From the NCBI GenBank assembly GCA_934120715.1, contig CAKOUW010000002.1:1-64000 (forward strand): a stretch of DNA of 64,000 bases. The letters are read 5' to 3'. Shown here piece by piece: positions 33,799 through 41,137 of the stretch (position 1 is its first letter; each line of letters starts with the position of its first letter). The position numbers and the translations under genes were made by a program. This DNA is from an uncultured Bacilli bacterium. GTDB taxonomy: Bacteria > Bacillota_I > Bacilli_A > RF39 > UBA660. The notes beneath the pieces are model-generated. The model was not told where the DNA came from. It did not search any database and saw nothing but the letters and a program-made list of their open reading frames with translations.

Positions 33799-35394
33799 TT
33801 ATAATGTTGGATAAACTTTTGGTCCTATAGGTAGACCAATTATGTACCATCCTACTATCAAGGCTATCCAAGCTATAGCAATTATTATAAAGTATGGTCT
33901 AATTACTTCTAAAGACTTTTTTATTGTATATGGCTTGTCTTTATTAAGATTGTATATATTTAAGTAACCTACATAAAGGGCAAATGATGCCATTAATGGA
34001 GTATATCCATTTGTTATAGAATCTCCTGCTCTCATTACAATTTGGGCAAAGGCTGGTGAAATATTGGCCTGCATAAACATTGGAACCACTATTGGTGCAA
34101 ATATCATCCATTTATTTGATGCCCCTGTTAATACAAAGTTAGAAATTGCTATTAAAATGGTGGTTACTATTATTAGTGGTATACCTGTAAATTTTAGTAT
34201 GCCAAGTAGATTTGCTAGCCAAGCTGTAATAATTGTTCCTATATTTGTTTGTTTAAAAATTGCTATAAATTGTGATGATACAAAAAGCAATATTATTACG
34301 CTTCCTATCTTTGAAAAACAACTACTGATAGTTTCTATTAATTTATTATTACTTTTTATTGAACGGGCACCTAATCCATAAGCAATACCTGTTGAAAAGA
34401 ATAGTAGTGATACCATATATGTAAAGCCATCTTGGAAGTATGAATTATTTCCAAATAGTTGGTTAACATATGTAGTTTCTTTCATATCTAATAGTAATCC
34501 CGAATATGGAAAATTTGGTATTAACATGTAGATAAATAAAATTATTATTACTATGGCAGTAATTAAAGCATACCTTAAGCCTCTTTTTTCATTGGTTTCT
34601 TTTTCTAATGCTTCTTGTTCTATTGATTCTAAATCAACTATTTTATATTCTTCTGTTTTAGACTCTGCCTCTTCCTTTTTATATTTTCCTATTTGTGGAG
34701 CTATTAATTTTTCTATTATAATTGTTCCTATTATTGATAAAATAATTGAAGCAGCTATTATAAATATTAAATTGGCTGATAAAGGAATATGTGCTGTATC
34801 ATCTATTAATCGAGCTGCTTGTTTTGTATAACTTAATAATTGAATTTCTGTTGTTCCTACAAAGACTGATACACCATAACCAAAAGAAACACCACAAAAA
34901 GCTGTTATTATTCCTAAAATTGGATTTCTGCCATTAATAAAATAAATTAGTGCAGCTAATGGTATTAATATGGCATATCCAACTTCATTAATTAATGATG
35001 AAATTGTTGCAATGAAAATTATAATAAATGTTAAGGCTGTTTTGGACATTGGTTTTAAATTTTTTTTTGAAAATGTTTCTATAAAGCCTGTTGCTTCTGC
35101 TGTAGATAATCCTATTAGTGAGACCAATAACATTCCAAACGGTGCAAAGCTAATAAAATTTTTAGTAGCATTACTAATTATATATTTCATTCCATCAAAA
35201 CTTAACATGTTGTTAACAGTAACTAGAGTTGGTATTAATTCTTTTGTATTACTATTGATAGTATCATATGTGGCCTGCATTTGTAATCCTGATAGTATGG
35301 CACTTAATACCAATAATACTAATGTTAGTAAAAGAATTGTTGTGATTGGATGAAAGTAAAATTTCTTTAATTTAAGTTTCTTCTTATTTTTCAT
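33799..35394 (-). CDS. AbgT-family transporter
   Basis: A 531-residue inner-membrane transporter with about 12 hydrophobic segments. Family features are the early periplasmic loop after the first helix, FAPFGMLLVSLIGLSTAEATGFIETF, ANLIFIIAASIIL and the C-terminal SNKWMIFAPIVVPMFMQA-to-SITNGYTPL region. AbgT proteins import p-aminobenzoyl-glutamate or export antifolates such as sulfonamides; which applies cannot be told. It lies between two genes that are adjacent in related genomes (yyzM and ychF), so it appears to be an insertion into the core order. Confidence 0.85.
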   Translation of the reverse strand: MKNKKKLKLKKFYFHPITTILLLTLVLLVLSAILSGLQMQATYDTINSNTKELIPTLVTVNNMLSFDGMKYIISNATKNFISFAPFGMLLVSLIGLSTAEATGFIETFSKKNLKPMSKTALTFIIIFIATISSLINEVGYAILIPLAALIYFINGRNPILGIITAFCGVSFGYGVSVFVGTTEIQLLSYTKQAARLIDDTAHIPLSANLIFIIAASIILSIIGTIIIEKLIAPQIGKYKKEEAESKTEEYKIVDLESIEQEALEKETNEKRGLRYALITAIVIIILFIYMLIPNFPYSGLLLDMKETTYVNQLFGNNSYFQDGFTYMVSLLFFSTGIAYGLGARSIKSNNKLIETISSCFSKIGSVIILLFVSSQFIAIFKQTNIGTIITAWLANLLGILKFTGIPLIIVTTILIAISNFVLTGASNKWMIFAPIVVPMFMQANISPAFAQIVMRAGDSITNGYTPLMASFALYVGYLNIYNLNKDKPYTIKKSLEVIRPYFIIIAIAWIALIVGWYIIGLPIGPKVYPTL

Positions 35395-35407
35395 AGGATC
35401 ATTCTCC

Positions 35408-35599
35408 TCATAAAATTATTTTTTTCACTTTTTTATTGAATTCTATTCTTGGTATTAAAACTGTTCTACCACAGTTTAGACATTTTATTTTTATATCAGC
35501 TCCAACTCTAGTTACTTCCCACTCATTTGTTCCGCAGGGATGTTGTTTTTTCATTATAACTTTTGTTCCTACTTCATAATTCAATTCTTTATTCTGCAT
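35408..35599 (-). CDS. yyzM: DUF951 protein (YyzM type), zinc-ribbon-like
   Basis: A 63-residue protein of unknown function. It has a small beta-rich fold with metal-ligand-like residues: KKQHPCGTNEW near 18-28 and IKCLNCGR near 38-45. DUF951 genes lie beside ychF in Bacilli, which supports the call. Its start overlaps the end of the MscS gene by 11 bases, and GAGGTG inside that gene is its ribosome-binding site. Confidence 0.8.
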   Translation of the reverse strand: MQNKELNYEVGTKVIMKKQHPCGTNEWEVTRVGADIKIKCLNCGRTVLIPRIEFNKKVKKIIL

Positions 35600-36392
35600 T
35601 ATGCACCTCTATTTGCGAATATGGCATTTTAATGTTATTTTCATCAAAATGTTTTTTTATTTCTTTTCTTAAAAATCTTTCTGCCTCATACTGTTTCATA
35701 GGCTTAACTTTTTGGGTAACCCTATACACTACTGATGAAGTACTTAGGTCTGTTATGCCTTGTACAGTTAAATCACCAAGTGAATTTGGCACTCTATTTT
35801 TTAATTTTATTGATAAATCCTTTAAGACTTTTTCTACATCATCTGGATTATGTTTATAATCAACATCTATATCTATAACTGCTAAAGAATTAGCTTGACT
35901 ATAATTAATAATTTTATCCATATTATGATTTGATATTATTTTTATTGCACCTTTATAATCTTTTATTTTAGTAGTCTTTAGTCCTAGAGAAATAACTTCT
36001 CCCATAAAACCATCAACTTCTATTGTATCTCCAACTTCATACTGATTTTCTGTTATTATTGAAAAGCCAGCAATAATATCTTTGGCTAAGTCTTGGAGGG
36101 CTAAACCAATAATTGCAGTAGTAATCCCTAATGTCGCTAAAATAGACTTTATATTTATTCCAAAGCCCGATAATATTGCTAGCAGTACTATTATTAAAAT
36201 TATATATTTTATAATGTTTAGTAGTAGCATACTAACAGTTTGAGCTCTTTGCCTATGTTGTGGCCTTAAACTTTCTATTTTTATACTCTTATTAATTATA
36301 CGTTTTATTATATTGTATACTATTAAGCCAATAGCTATATAGATTATGGGTAGCAATAAATATCTAAGATTTTTGGTAATATAATTTGTCAT
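35589..36392 (-). CDS. Small-conductance mechanosensitive channel (MscS family)
   Basis: A 267-residue channel that opens on membrane tension during hypo-osmotic shock. Three membrane helices are visible (about 8-28, 55-78, 84-105). The pore helix ATLGITTAIIGLALQDLAKDIIAGF contains the Ala/Gly pattern of MscS TM3. The beta domain (YEVGDTIEVDGFMGEV) and the C-terminal alpha/beta part follow. The stop of spo0J lies three bases before its frame begins. B. subtilis has a related gene near the same locus. Confidence 0.9.
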   Translation of the reverse strand: MTNYITKNLRYLLLPIIYIAIGLIVYNIIKRIINKSIKIESLRPQHRQRAQTVSMLLLNIIKYIILIIVLLAILSGFGINIKSILATLGITTAIIGLALQDLAKDIIAGFSIITENQYEVGDTIEVDGFMGEVISLGLKTTKIKDYKGAIKIISNHNMDKIINYSQANSLAVIDIDVDYKHNPDDVEKVLKDLSIKLKNRVPNSLGDLTVQGITDLSTSSVVYRVTQKVKPMKQYEAERFLRKEIKKHFDENNIKMPYSQIEVHNAE

Positions 36393-36394
36393 TA

Positions 36395-37291
36395 TTATCC
36401 CCGTGGTTCTATGTTCATAATTTCTAATAATCTATTTAGATCGCTTCCATTAACAAAACTAATTTCTATTTTATTATTTTTAATTTTAACTTTTGTTCCT
36501 AATCTATCACATAATTCTTCTTGAATATATTGGTATTCATTAAACTCTGTTTTTACTTTTTTTATTTCGTGTGTTCTTACAAATTTTTCATTTGATTTTG
36601 TTAATTCTTCTAAATCATGAACACTTATTGATGACTTTTCTACTTTTCTTGCTAGAGAAATTTGTTGTTCTTTATCTTCTAATTTGCTTATAACTCTGGC
36701 ATGTCCCATACTTATCTTTTTATCTTGAATCATTTCTTTTACTTCATCTGGTAGTGATAATAATCCTAGCATATTTGTTATATGACTGCGACTTTTTCCT
36801 AGTCTTTTTGCTAATTGTTCTTGTGTTAATGATAATGCTGTTAATAACTTTTCATATGCCATTGACTCTTCTATAGCACTAAGATTTTCTCTTTGTAAAT
36901 TTTCTAGTAAGGCTATTTCCATCATTTCAGAGTCGGTAAAATTTCTAATTATTGCTGGTATTTCTTTTAATCCGGCTATTTTTGAGGCCTTGACTCTTCT
37001 TTCTCCAGCTATTATTTCGTATCCTTTTATACTTTTTTTGATTATAATTGGCTGAATTACTCCATGTTCTTTAATAGATGTTGCTAATTCATCTAAGGCA
37101 TTTTGATCAAAAACTTTACGTGGCTGATATGGATTACTTCTTAGCTCATCTATGTTTACCATAGTTATTTCTTCTTTTGGAGTTTCTGTTATTATTTTTT
37201 CTTCTACTTTGCTGTAATTTATTGGTTCATTATAAAATAATTCTTCTAGTCCTCTACCCAAGGCACGTCTTTTTTCTTTATTTGCTTCCAT
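36395..37291 (-). CDS. spo0J: Chromosome partitioning protein ParB (Spo0J)
   Basis: A CTP-dependent DNA clamp that loads at parS, spreads, and recruits SMC. The N-terminal LGRGLEELF motif stimulates Soj. The CTP-binding GERRVKAS and ENLQREN boxes follow, then a helix-turn-helix with GKSRSHITN and SMGHAR. The Arg in GKSR and Gly in SMGH are ParB-type specificity residues, in contrast to Noc at 38155. Length 298 from the ATG at 37291; the TTG start 9 bases upstream is less likely. It overlaps soj by 14 bases. Its sites are at 56486, 56694 and 56871. Confidence 0.95.
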   Translation of the reverse strand: MEANKEKRRALGRGLEELFYNEPINYSKVEEKIITETPKEEITMVNIDELRSNPYQPRKVFDQNALDELATSIKEHGVIQPIIIKKSIKGYEIIAGERRVKASKIAGLKEIPAIIRNFTDSEMMEIALLENLQRENLSAIEESMAYEKLLTALSLTQEQLAKRLGKSRSHITNMLGLLSLPDEVKEMIQDKKISMGHARVISKLEDKEQQISLARKVEKSSISVHDLEELTKSNEKFVRTHEIKKVKTEFNEYQYIQEELCDRLGTKVKIKNNKIEISFVNGSDLNRLLEIMNIEPRG

Positions 37292-38066
37292 TTCTTTCAA
37301 TCACTTCCTTTGCTAAATTTAGGTAAGCTTCTGAACCTCTACTTTTTGGATCATATGCTATTATTGGTTCTCCATGGGATGGAGCCTCTGTTAATCTAAC
37401 CAAGCGTGGAATTATTGTATTATATACTTTTTCTTTAAAGAATTTTCTTATATCTTCTACTACTTCAAATCCTAAATTTGTTCTGGAATCTAACATTGTC
37501 AATAGAACTCCTTCTATATCTAAAGTTGGATTTAATGTTTTTTGAGCAAGCATGACAGTCTTAAGCAATTGTGTTATTCCTTCTAGAGCAAAGAATTCAC
37601 ACTGAACTGGTATTATTACTGAGTTTGCTGCTGTTAAGGCATTTGTTGTTATAACACCTAAAGATGGTGGACAATCAATTATTATGAAATCAAAACTATT
37701 TTTGATGCTTTCTAAATGAAGTTTTAATTGCTCACCTTTTACAAAGTCTTGTTCTTGTTTGCTTTTTTCAACTAATTCTATATCTAGTCCTGCTAGATTG
37801 ATAGTGGCTGGAAGAACGTATAAGTTTTTGTATTTTGTTTTAATCATTGCTTCTGTTATATTGCATTCACCTATTAAAACATCGTATATACTCTTCTCAA
37901 TGTCACCTTTATTTATTCCTACACCAGTAGTTGTATTTCCTTGGGGATCTAAATCTATTAATAATACTTTTTTCCCTAATACTGCTAGTGATGCAGAAAG
38001 ATTGATACTGGTCGTAGTTTTACCTACACCACCTTTTTGATTTACTAATGCTATAATCTTTCCCAT
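37278..38066 (-). CDS. soj: ParA-family ATPase Soj
   Basis: A Walker-type ATPase that partners ParB in origin segregation and modulates DnaA activity. The deviant Walker A KGGVGKTT (11-18) with its signature Lys is present, as are LIDLDPQGN and the Walker B IIIDCPPSLG. Length 262 is normal. It forms an overlapping pair with spo0J. A terminator and promoter separate it from noc upstream. GGTGATTAG precedes the ATG. Confidence 0.96.
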   Translation of the reverse strand: MGKIIALVNQKGGVGKTTTSINLSASLAVLGKKVLLIDLDPQGNTTTGVGINKGDIEKSIYDVLIGECNITEAMIKTKYKNLYVLPATINLAGLDIELVEKSKQEQDFVKGEQLKLHLESIKNSFDFIIIDCPPSLGVITTNALTAANSVIIPVQCEFFALEGITQLLKTVMLAQKTLNPTLDIEGVLLTMLDSRTNLGFEVVEDIRKFFKEKVYNTIIPRLVRLTEAPSHGEPIIAYDPKSRGSEAYLNLAKEVIERNGSK

Positions 38067-38095
38067 CTAATCACCCATTTTCTTTTTACTAGAAT

Positions 38096-38104
38096 ATTGT
38101 ATCA
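38096..38104 (-). promoter_or_regulatory. Extended -10 promoter for soj-spo0J
   Basis: Leftward TGATACAAT with a weak TTTAAA -35 at 17 bases. The -10 is identical to the candidate before secA at 2578. It lies just after the noc terminator. Confidence 0.5.
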
Positions 38105-38131
38105 AATAAAATTTGTTTTTTAAATGTTTTT

Positions 38132-38158
38132 GTAAAAAAAAGCAGATTTTTTATCTAC
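38132..38158 (-). terminator. Terminator after noc
   Basis: GTAGAT and ATCTGC (read leftward, one wobble pair) form a stem over the noc stop codon, followed by eight T. Confidence 0.7.
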
Positions 38159-39462
38159 TCTTTAGTTATTTTTATTATTATCTGATATGATTTATCAAAG
38201 TCTAATTCATTAAATTGTATATTTATTCCACTTTGCTTTATTTCTTCAGTGACACTTTTTAGTTTTGATATTGCTGATGGTAAGTCATATTTCACTGATT
38301 CTTTAATTGGTTCTGCTGACTGTAATGGTAAATTAATAGATTTAAAGTCTGGTGGAGCAAAATAATCCTTTTCAGCTGTTTCTGGACTATTGTTGATATC
38401 TGATTTTACAATTGCTTCTGCTGGAGTGATAAAATTTGAAGTAAAATTATTATTTGGATTATTATTTGGAGTGTTATATTCAGGCATTGCAGAGGAACTA
38501 TTTATATTTAATAAACTGTCTAATGATGAGACATTCTTATTAGCAGCTGGTGTTGCATTAATGTCTTGAGCATTATTTTTTATAGTGTTTATGTCAACAT
38601 TTGTACTGGCTGCCATTGGCGTTGGCTGATTTTGATTTTCATCATCTTCTGATACTTCACCATAGTTGATAAATTTTGGCTTGTACTGTTGACTTTCCAT
38701 TCCCTCTGGTGGAACTATAGTAACCGTTCCTATCTCATTTTCCTTATCCATTTCAAAGTTGGCTGGCTTTAATGGATTCGAATTAATATAGCTTGGATTA
38801 ATTTGAATTTGATTATTATCCATACTATTTATCTCCTTGTTTGGTACATTTTGGGAATTTAATGAATTAATTTCTTCTTCTAGCGCTCTTACAGACATTT
38901 TATTATTAATTATTTTTTTTAATAATTCTTTTTGAGTTTTAGGATTTTCAACATTTAGGAGTGCCCTAGCGTGACGTTCAGAAATTTGTTCTTTTAATAG
39001 GGCATCTTGAATGTCATCTGGCAATGATAATAATCTAAGTTTATTTGCGATAGCAGATTGACTCTTTCCTAGTGTTTTAGCAAGTTCCTCTTGAGTTAAT
39101 TGATCTAGCTCTAATATTTTTTGACAAGTTCTAGCTTCTTCTATTACATTTAAATTTTTTCTTTGTAGATTTTCTAATAAAGCAACCTTTGAACTTTCTT
39201 TATCATCAAGATCTCTAACTATTGCTGGTATTTTGGTTAATCCTGCTAAAGCTGAAGCCTTGTAGCGTCTTTCTCCTGCAATTATTTCGTATTTACCATT
39301 TACTCTTCTAACTATTATAGGTTGAATTACACCATGTTCCTTTATAGAAACCGCCAATTCTTTTAAGGCTCTTTCATCAAATACTTCTCGTGGCTGAAAT
39401 CTATTTGGAATTATATCATCTAAATGTAAATAGACTACTTCATCTCTAATTTCATTATTCAT
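38155..39462 (-). CDS. noc: Nucleoid occlusion protein Noc (ParB family), extended linker
   Basis: A CTP-dependent ParB paralogue that binds its own sites and blocks division over the nucleoid. It has the CTP-binding GERRYKAS (63-70) and an HTH with GKSQSAIANK and SERHAR. Q135, K141 and R163 are the Noc-type specificity residues where ParB has Arg, another residue, and Gly. Synteny (rsmG-noc-soj) agrees, as do the Noc sites at 55.8-58.7 kb. Two oddities: the usual N-terminal amphipathic membrane-targeting helix is missing, and the linker before the C-terminal dimer domain (391-435) is about 185 residues, rich in Asn, Pro and Ser. Length is 435 against about 283 in B. subtilis. SD GAGGGG supports this start. 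Confidence 0.9.
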   Translation of the reverse strand: MNNEIRDEVVYLHLDDIIPNRFQPREVFDERALKELAVSIKEHGVIQPIIVRRVNGKYEIIAGERRYKASALAGLTKIPAIVRDLDDKESSKVALLENLQRKNLNVIEEARTCQKILELDQLTQEELAKTLGKSQSAIANKLRLLSLPDDIQDALLKEQISERHARALLNVENPKTQKELLKKIINNKMSVRALEEEINSLNSQNVPNKEINSMDNNQIQINPSYINSNPLKPANFEMDKENEIGTVTIVPPEGMESQQYKPKFINYGEVSEDDENQNQPTPMAASTNVDINTIKNNAQDINATPAANKNVSSLDSLLNINSSSAMPEYNTPNNNPNNNFTSNFITPAEAIVKSDINNSPETAEKDYFAPPDFKSINLPLQSAEPIKESVKYDLPSAISKLKSVTEEIKQSGINIQFNELDFDKSYQIIIKITKE

Positions 39463-39494
39463 AGTGTCCCCTCGCTTTATTCCTATTCTATTAT

Positions 39495-39523
39495 ATTATA
39501 ATTGATTTTTTGTTTAGATTCAA
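39495..39523 (-). promoter_or_regulatory. Promoter of noc
   Basis: Leftward -35 TTGAAT (39523-39518), 17-base spacer, perfect -10 TATAAT (39500-39495), 33 bases before the ATG. Confidence 0.7.
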
Positions 39524-39688
39524 GAAATATTTGTTAACTGTTCTTTTCTTTTAGAAACTCTATGAAAATTTATATACTTATTCTGGTTTTTGTTTACTTA
39601 TAAGTCAAACTCAGAAAGAACAAGTCTTTTTATTACAAATTACTTTTTTAAAGTTAATTTGTAGTCGCAAGCTATTTAGAGTTTTCCA

Positions 39689-39718
39689 TATAAAAATTGA
39701 GTTTGTAAACTCAATCGT
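39689..39718 (-). terminator. Terminator after the unknown gene at 39722
   Basis: ATTGAGTTT (39696-39704) and AAACTCAAT (39707-39715) form a perfect stem, with T-runs on both sides, so it may act in both directions. The 39524-39688 stretch beyond it carries only short inverted repeats. Confidence 0.75.
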
Positions 39719-39721
39719 TTT

Positions 39722-40414
39722 TTAGTTAAAGTTTCCGGTTGATTTAAATGCATCTGATAAATCAATTACAGTTCCGTCTACCTTTCTTGCTAAGACAGTG
39801 TGATACCCATTGGCACTTGCTGGTAATAAACTAATTATGTTTGAAATACCATTAAGTTTTCCATAGGAGTTGAATTTCTTAGTATCATCTTGCTGACTCC
39901 AATTAGTGTTAATATCTTTTAATATTGGAACATACTCAACAGTACCATCTTCCATTAAATATATAATTGCAGAGGAACTAGCATCTTGTCCAGAACCATC
40001 AATTAATACTTGTGTTATTTTTTTATCAAAAGTTTTGGTATCTATTTGTTGGTATGAGGTTGTTTCTACTGATGTAACCCAACCTAAACCAAATGAATTT
40101 GAAATCATAGCACCGTTGAATAAAATGCTTACGCTTTTTCTTGTGTTGTCTACATTGACCGAAATTCCAACTGCTGTTGCTCCTAAACCATATTCATTTG
40201 TATTTAAGTCATAGTTAATTTTTGCGCACTCTGTCTCTTCTTTTGCATTCTTTTTTTCACTTTCTAGTACATCTTTGTTATTGGTATTTGTTTGACCGGT
40301 AAATTTATTATTTTTGCTAATAAAAATGTAACCTCCCATACCTAAGCAGGCTACTATTAATAATACAACTAAAATTATTAAAGCTGTATTATTTTTTTTC
40401 TTTTCTTCCATCAT
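39722..40414 (-). CDS. Membrane-anchored protein of unknown function
   Basis: A 230-residue protein I do not recognise. A charged N-terminus (MMEEKKKNN) leads into one transmembrane helix (10-31), then a Lys/Asn-rich linker (33-60) and an extracellular domain of about 165 residues with short beta-type segments such as SIIYLMEDGTVEYVP and TVLARKVDGTVIDL. These two repeat a V-D/E-DGTV pattern, suggesting a duplicated beta unit. It has a strong AAGGAGG and its own terminator. It separates rsmG from noc, normally neighbours, so it is a lineage-specific insertion. No transfer signs in base composition are obvious. Confidence 0.6.
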   Translation of the reverse strand: MMEEKKKNNTALIILVVLLIVACLGMGGYIFISKNNKFTGQTNTNNKDVLESEKKNAKEETECAKINYDLNTNEYGLGATAVGISVNVDNTRKSVSILFNGAMISNSFGLGWVTSVETTSYQQIDTKTFDKKITQVLIDGSGQDASSSAIIYLMEDGTVEYVPILKDINTNWSQQDDTKKFNSYGKLNGISNIISLLPASANGYHTVLARKVDGTVIDLSDAFKSTGNFN

Positions 40415-40498
40415 AGTTTTCCTCCTTATGACTTAATCATATCATACATATATTTAAATGTAAAATCCTAATATATATTAGTTTAATATTAATATTGT

Positions 40499-41137
40499 CT
40501 ATTTTACATTCTCTACAATAACAAGGTTTCTTAAACTATTTTCCAACGGTAGATAAAAGTTTATTATATTAGATATATAACAATTATATTTTTTTAATAT
40601 TTTTCTCGACTCTTCTAGTTCGTTATCAATATTTGCTTTCATAGCTATTAATTTGCCATCTTTTTTTAGTAAATGACTACACCATATAATTAACTTATCT
40701 AATGAAGCGACTGCTCTTACTGTCACTATATCAAATTTTTCATTATATTCTTCCGATCTTACATGAATTGCTTCAATATCTTTTAGTCCTAACTGTTTTA
40801 TTATTTCATTTAAGTAAATTACTCGCTTGTTTTTTGAATCTATTAGCTTTATTTTCAAGTGTGGATAAGCAATTTTTAAAACTATTCCTGGAAAACCAGC
40901 ACCACTACCTACATCACATAATGTTTCTTGTTTTTCTAAATCTATTGCTTTAACTATAGATAAACTATCATAAAAGTGTTTTAAGTATACTTCTTTTTTT
41001 TCTGTTATCCTTGTTAGATTGATTTTTTGATTCCACTCTAATAAAAGTTCATAGTATTTTTCTAATTGGGAAAGTTGGTTATCATTTAAAAATACATTTA
41101 TTTTGGCTAATTCGTTTATAAACTGTTCTCTATCCAT
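40499..41137 (-). CDS. rsmG: 16S rRNA guanine-527 N7-methyltransferase
   Basis: Methylates G527 in the 530 loop of 16S rRNA; loss gives low-level streptomycin resistance in other bacteria. The SAM-binding motif DVGSGAGFPGIVL and the preceding KHFYDSLS are intact. Length 212 from the ATG at 41137 (MDREQF). A start nine bases upstream is possible, but AAGGA is better spaced for this one. It overlaps mnmG by eight bases. A perfect DnaA box (40860-40868) lies inside the gene, probably by chance. Confidence 0.95.
   Translation of the reverse strand: MDREQFINELAKINVFLNDNQLSQLEKYYELLLEWNQKINLTRITEKKEVYLKHFYDSLSIVKAIDLEKQETLCDVGSGAGFPGIVLKIAYPHLKIKLIDSKNKRVIYLNEIIKQLGLKDIEAIHVRSEEYNEKFDIVTVRAVASLDKLIIWCSHLLKKDGKLIAMKANIDNELEESRKILKKYNCYISNIINFYLPLENSLRNLVIVENVK

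Noticed and set aside
40860..40868. Perfect DnaA box inside rsmG
   Set aside because: A single isolated 9-mer in coding sequence is expected by chance in a genome of this composition. No partner boxes are near.
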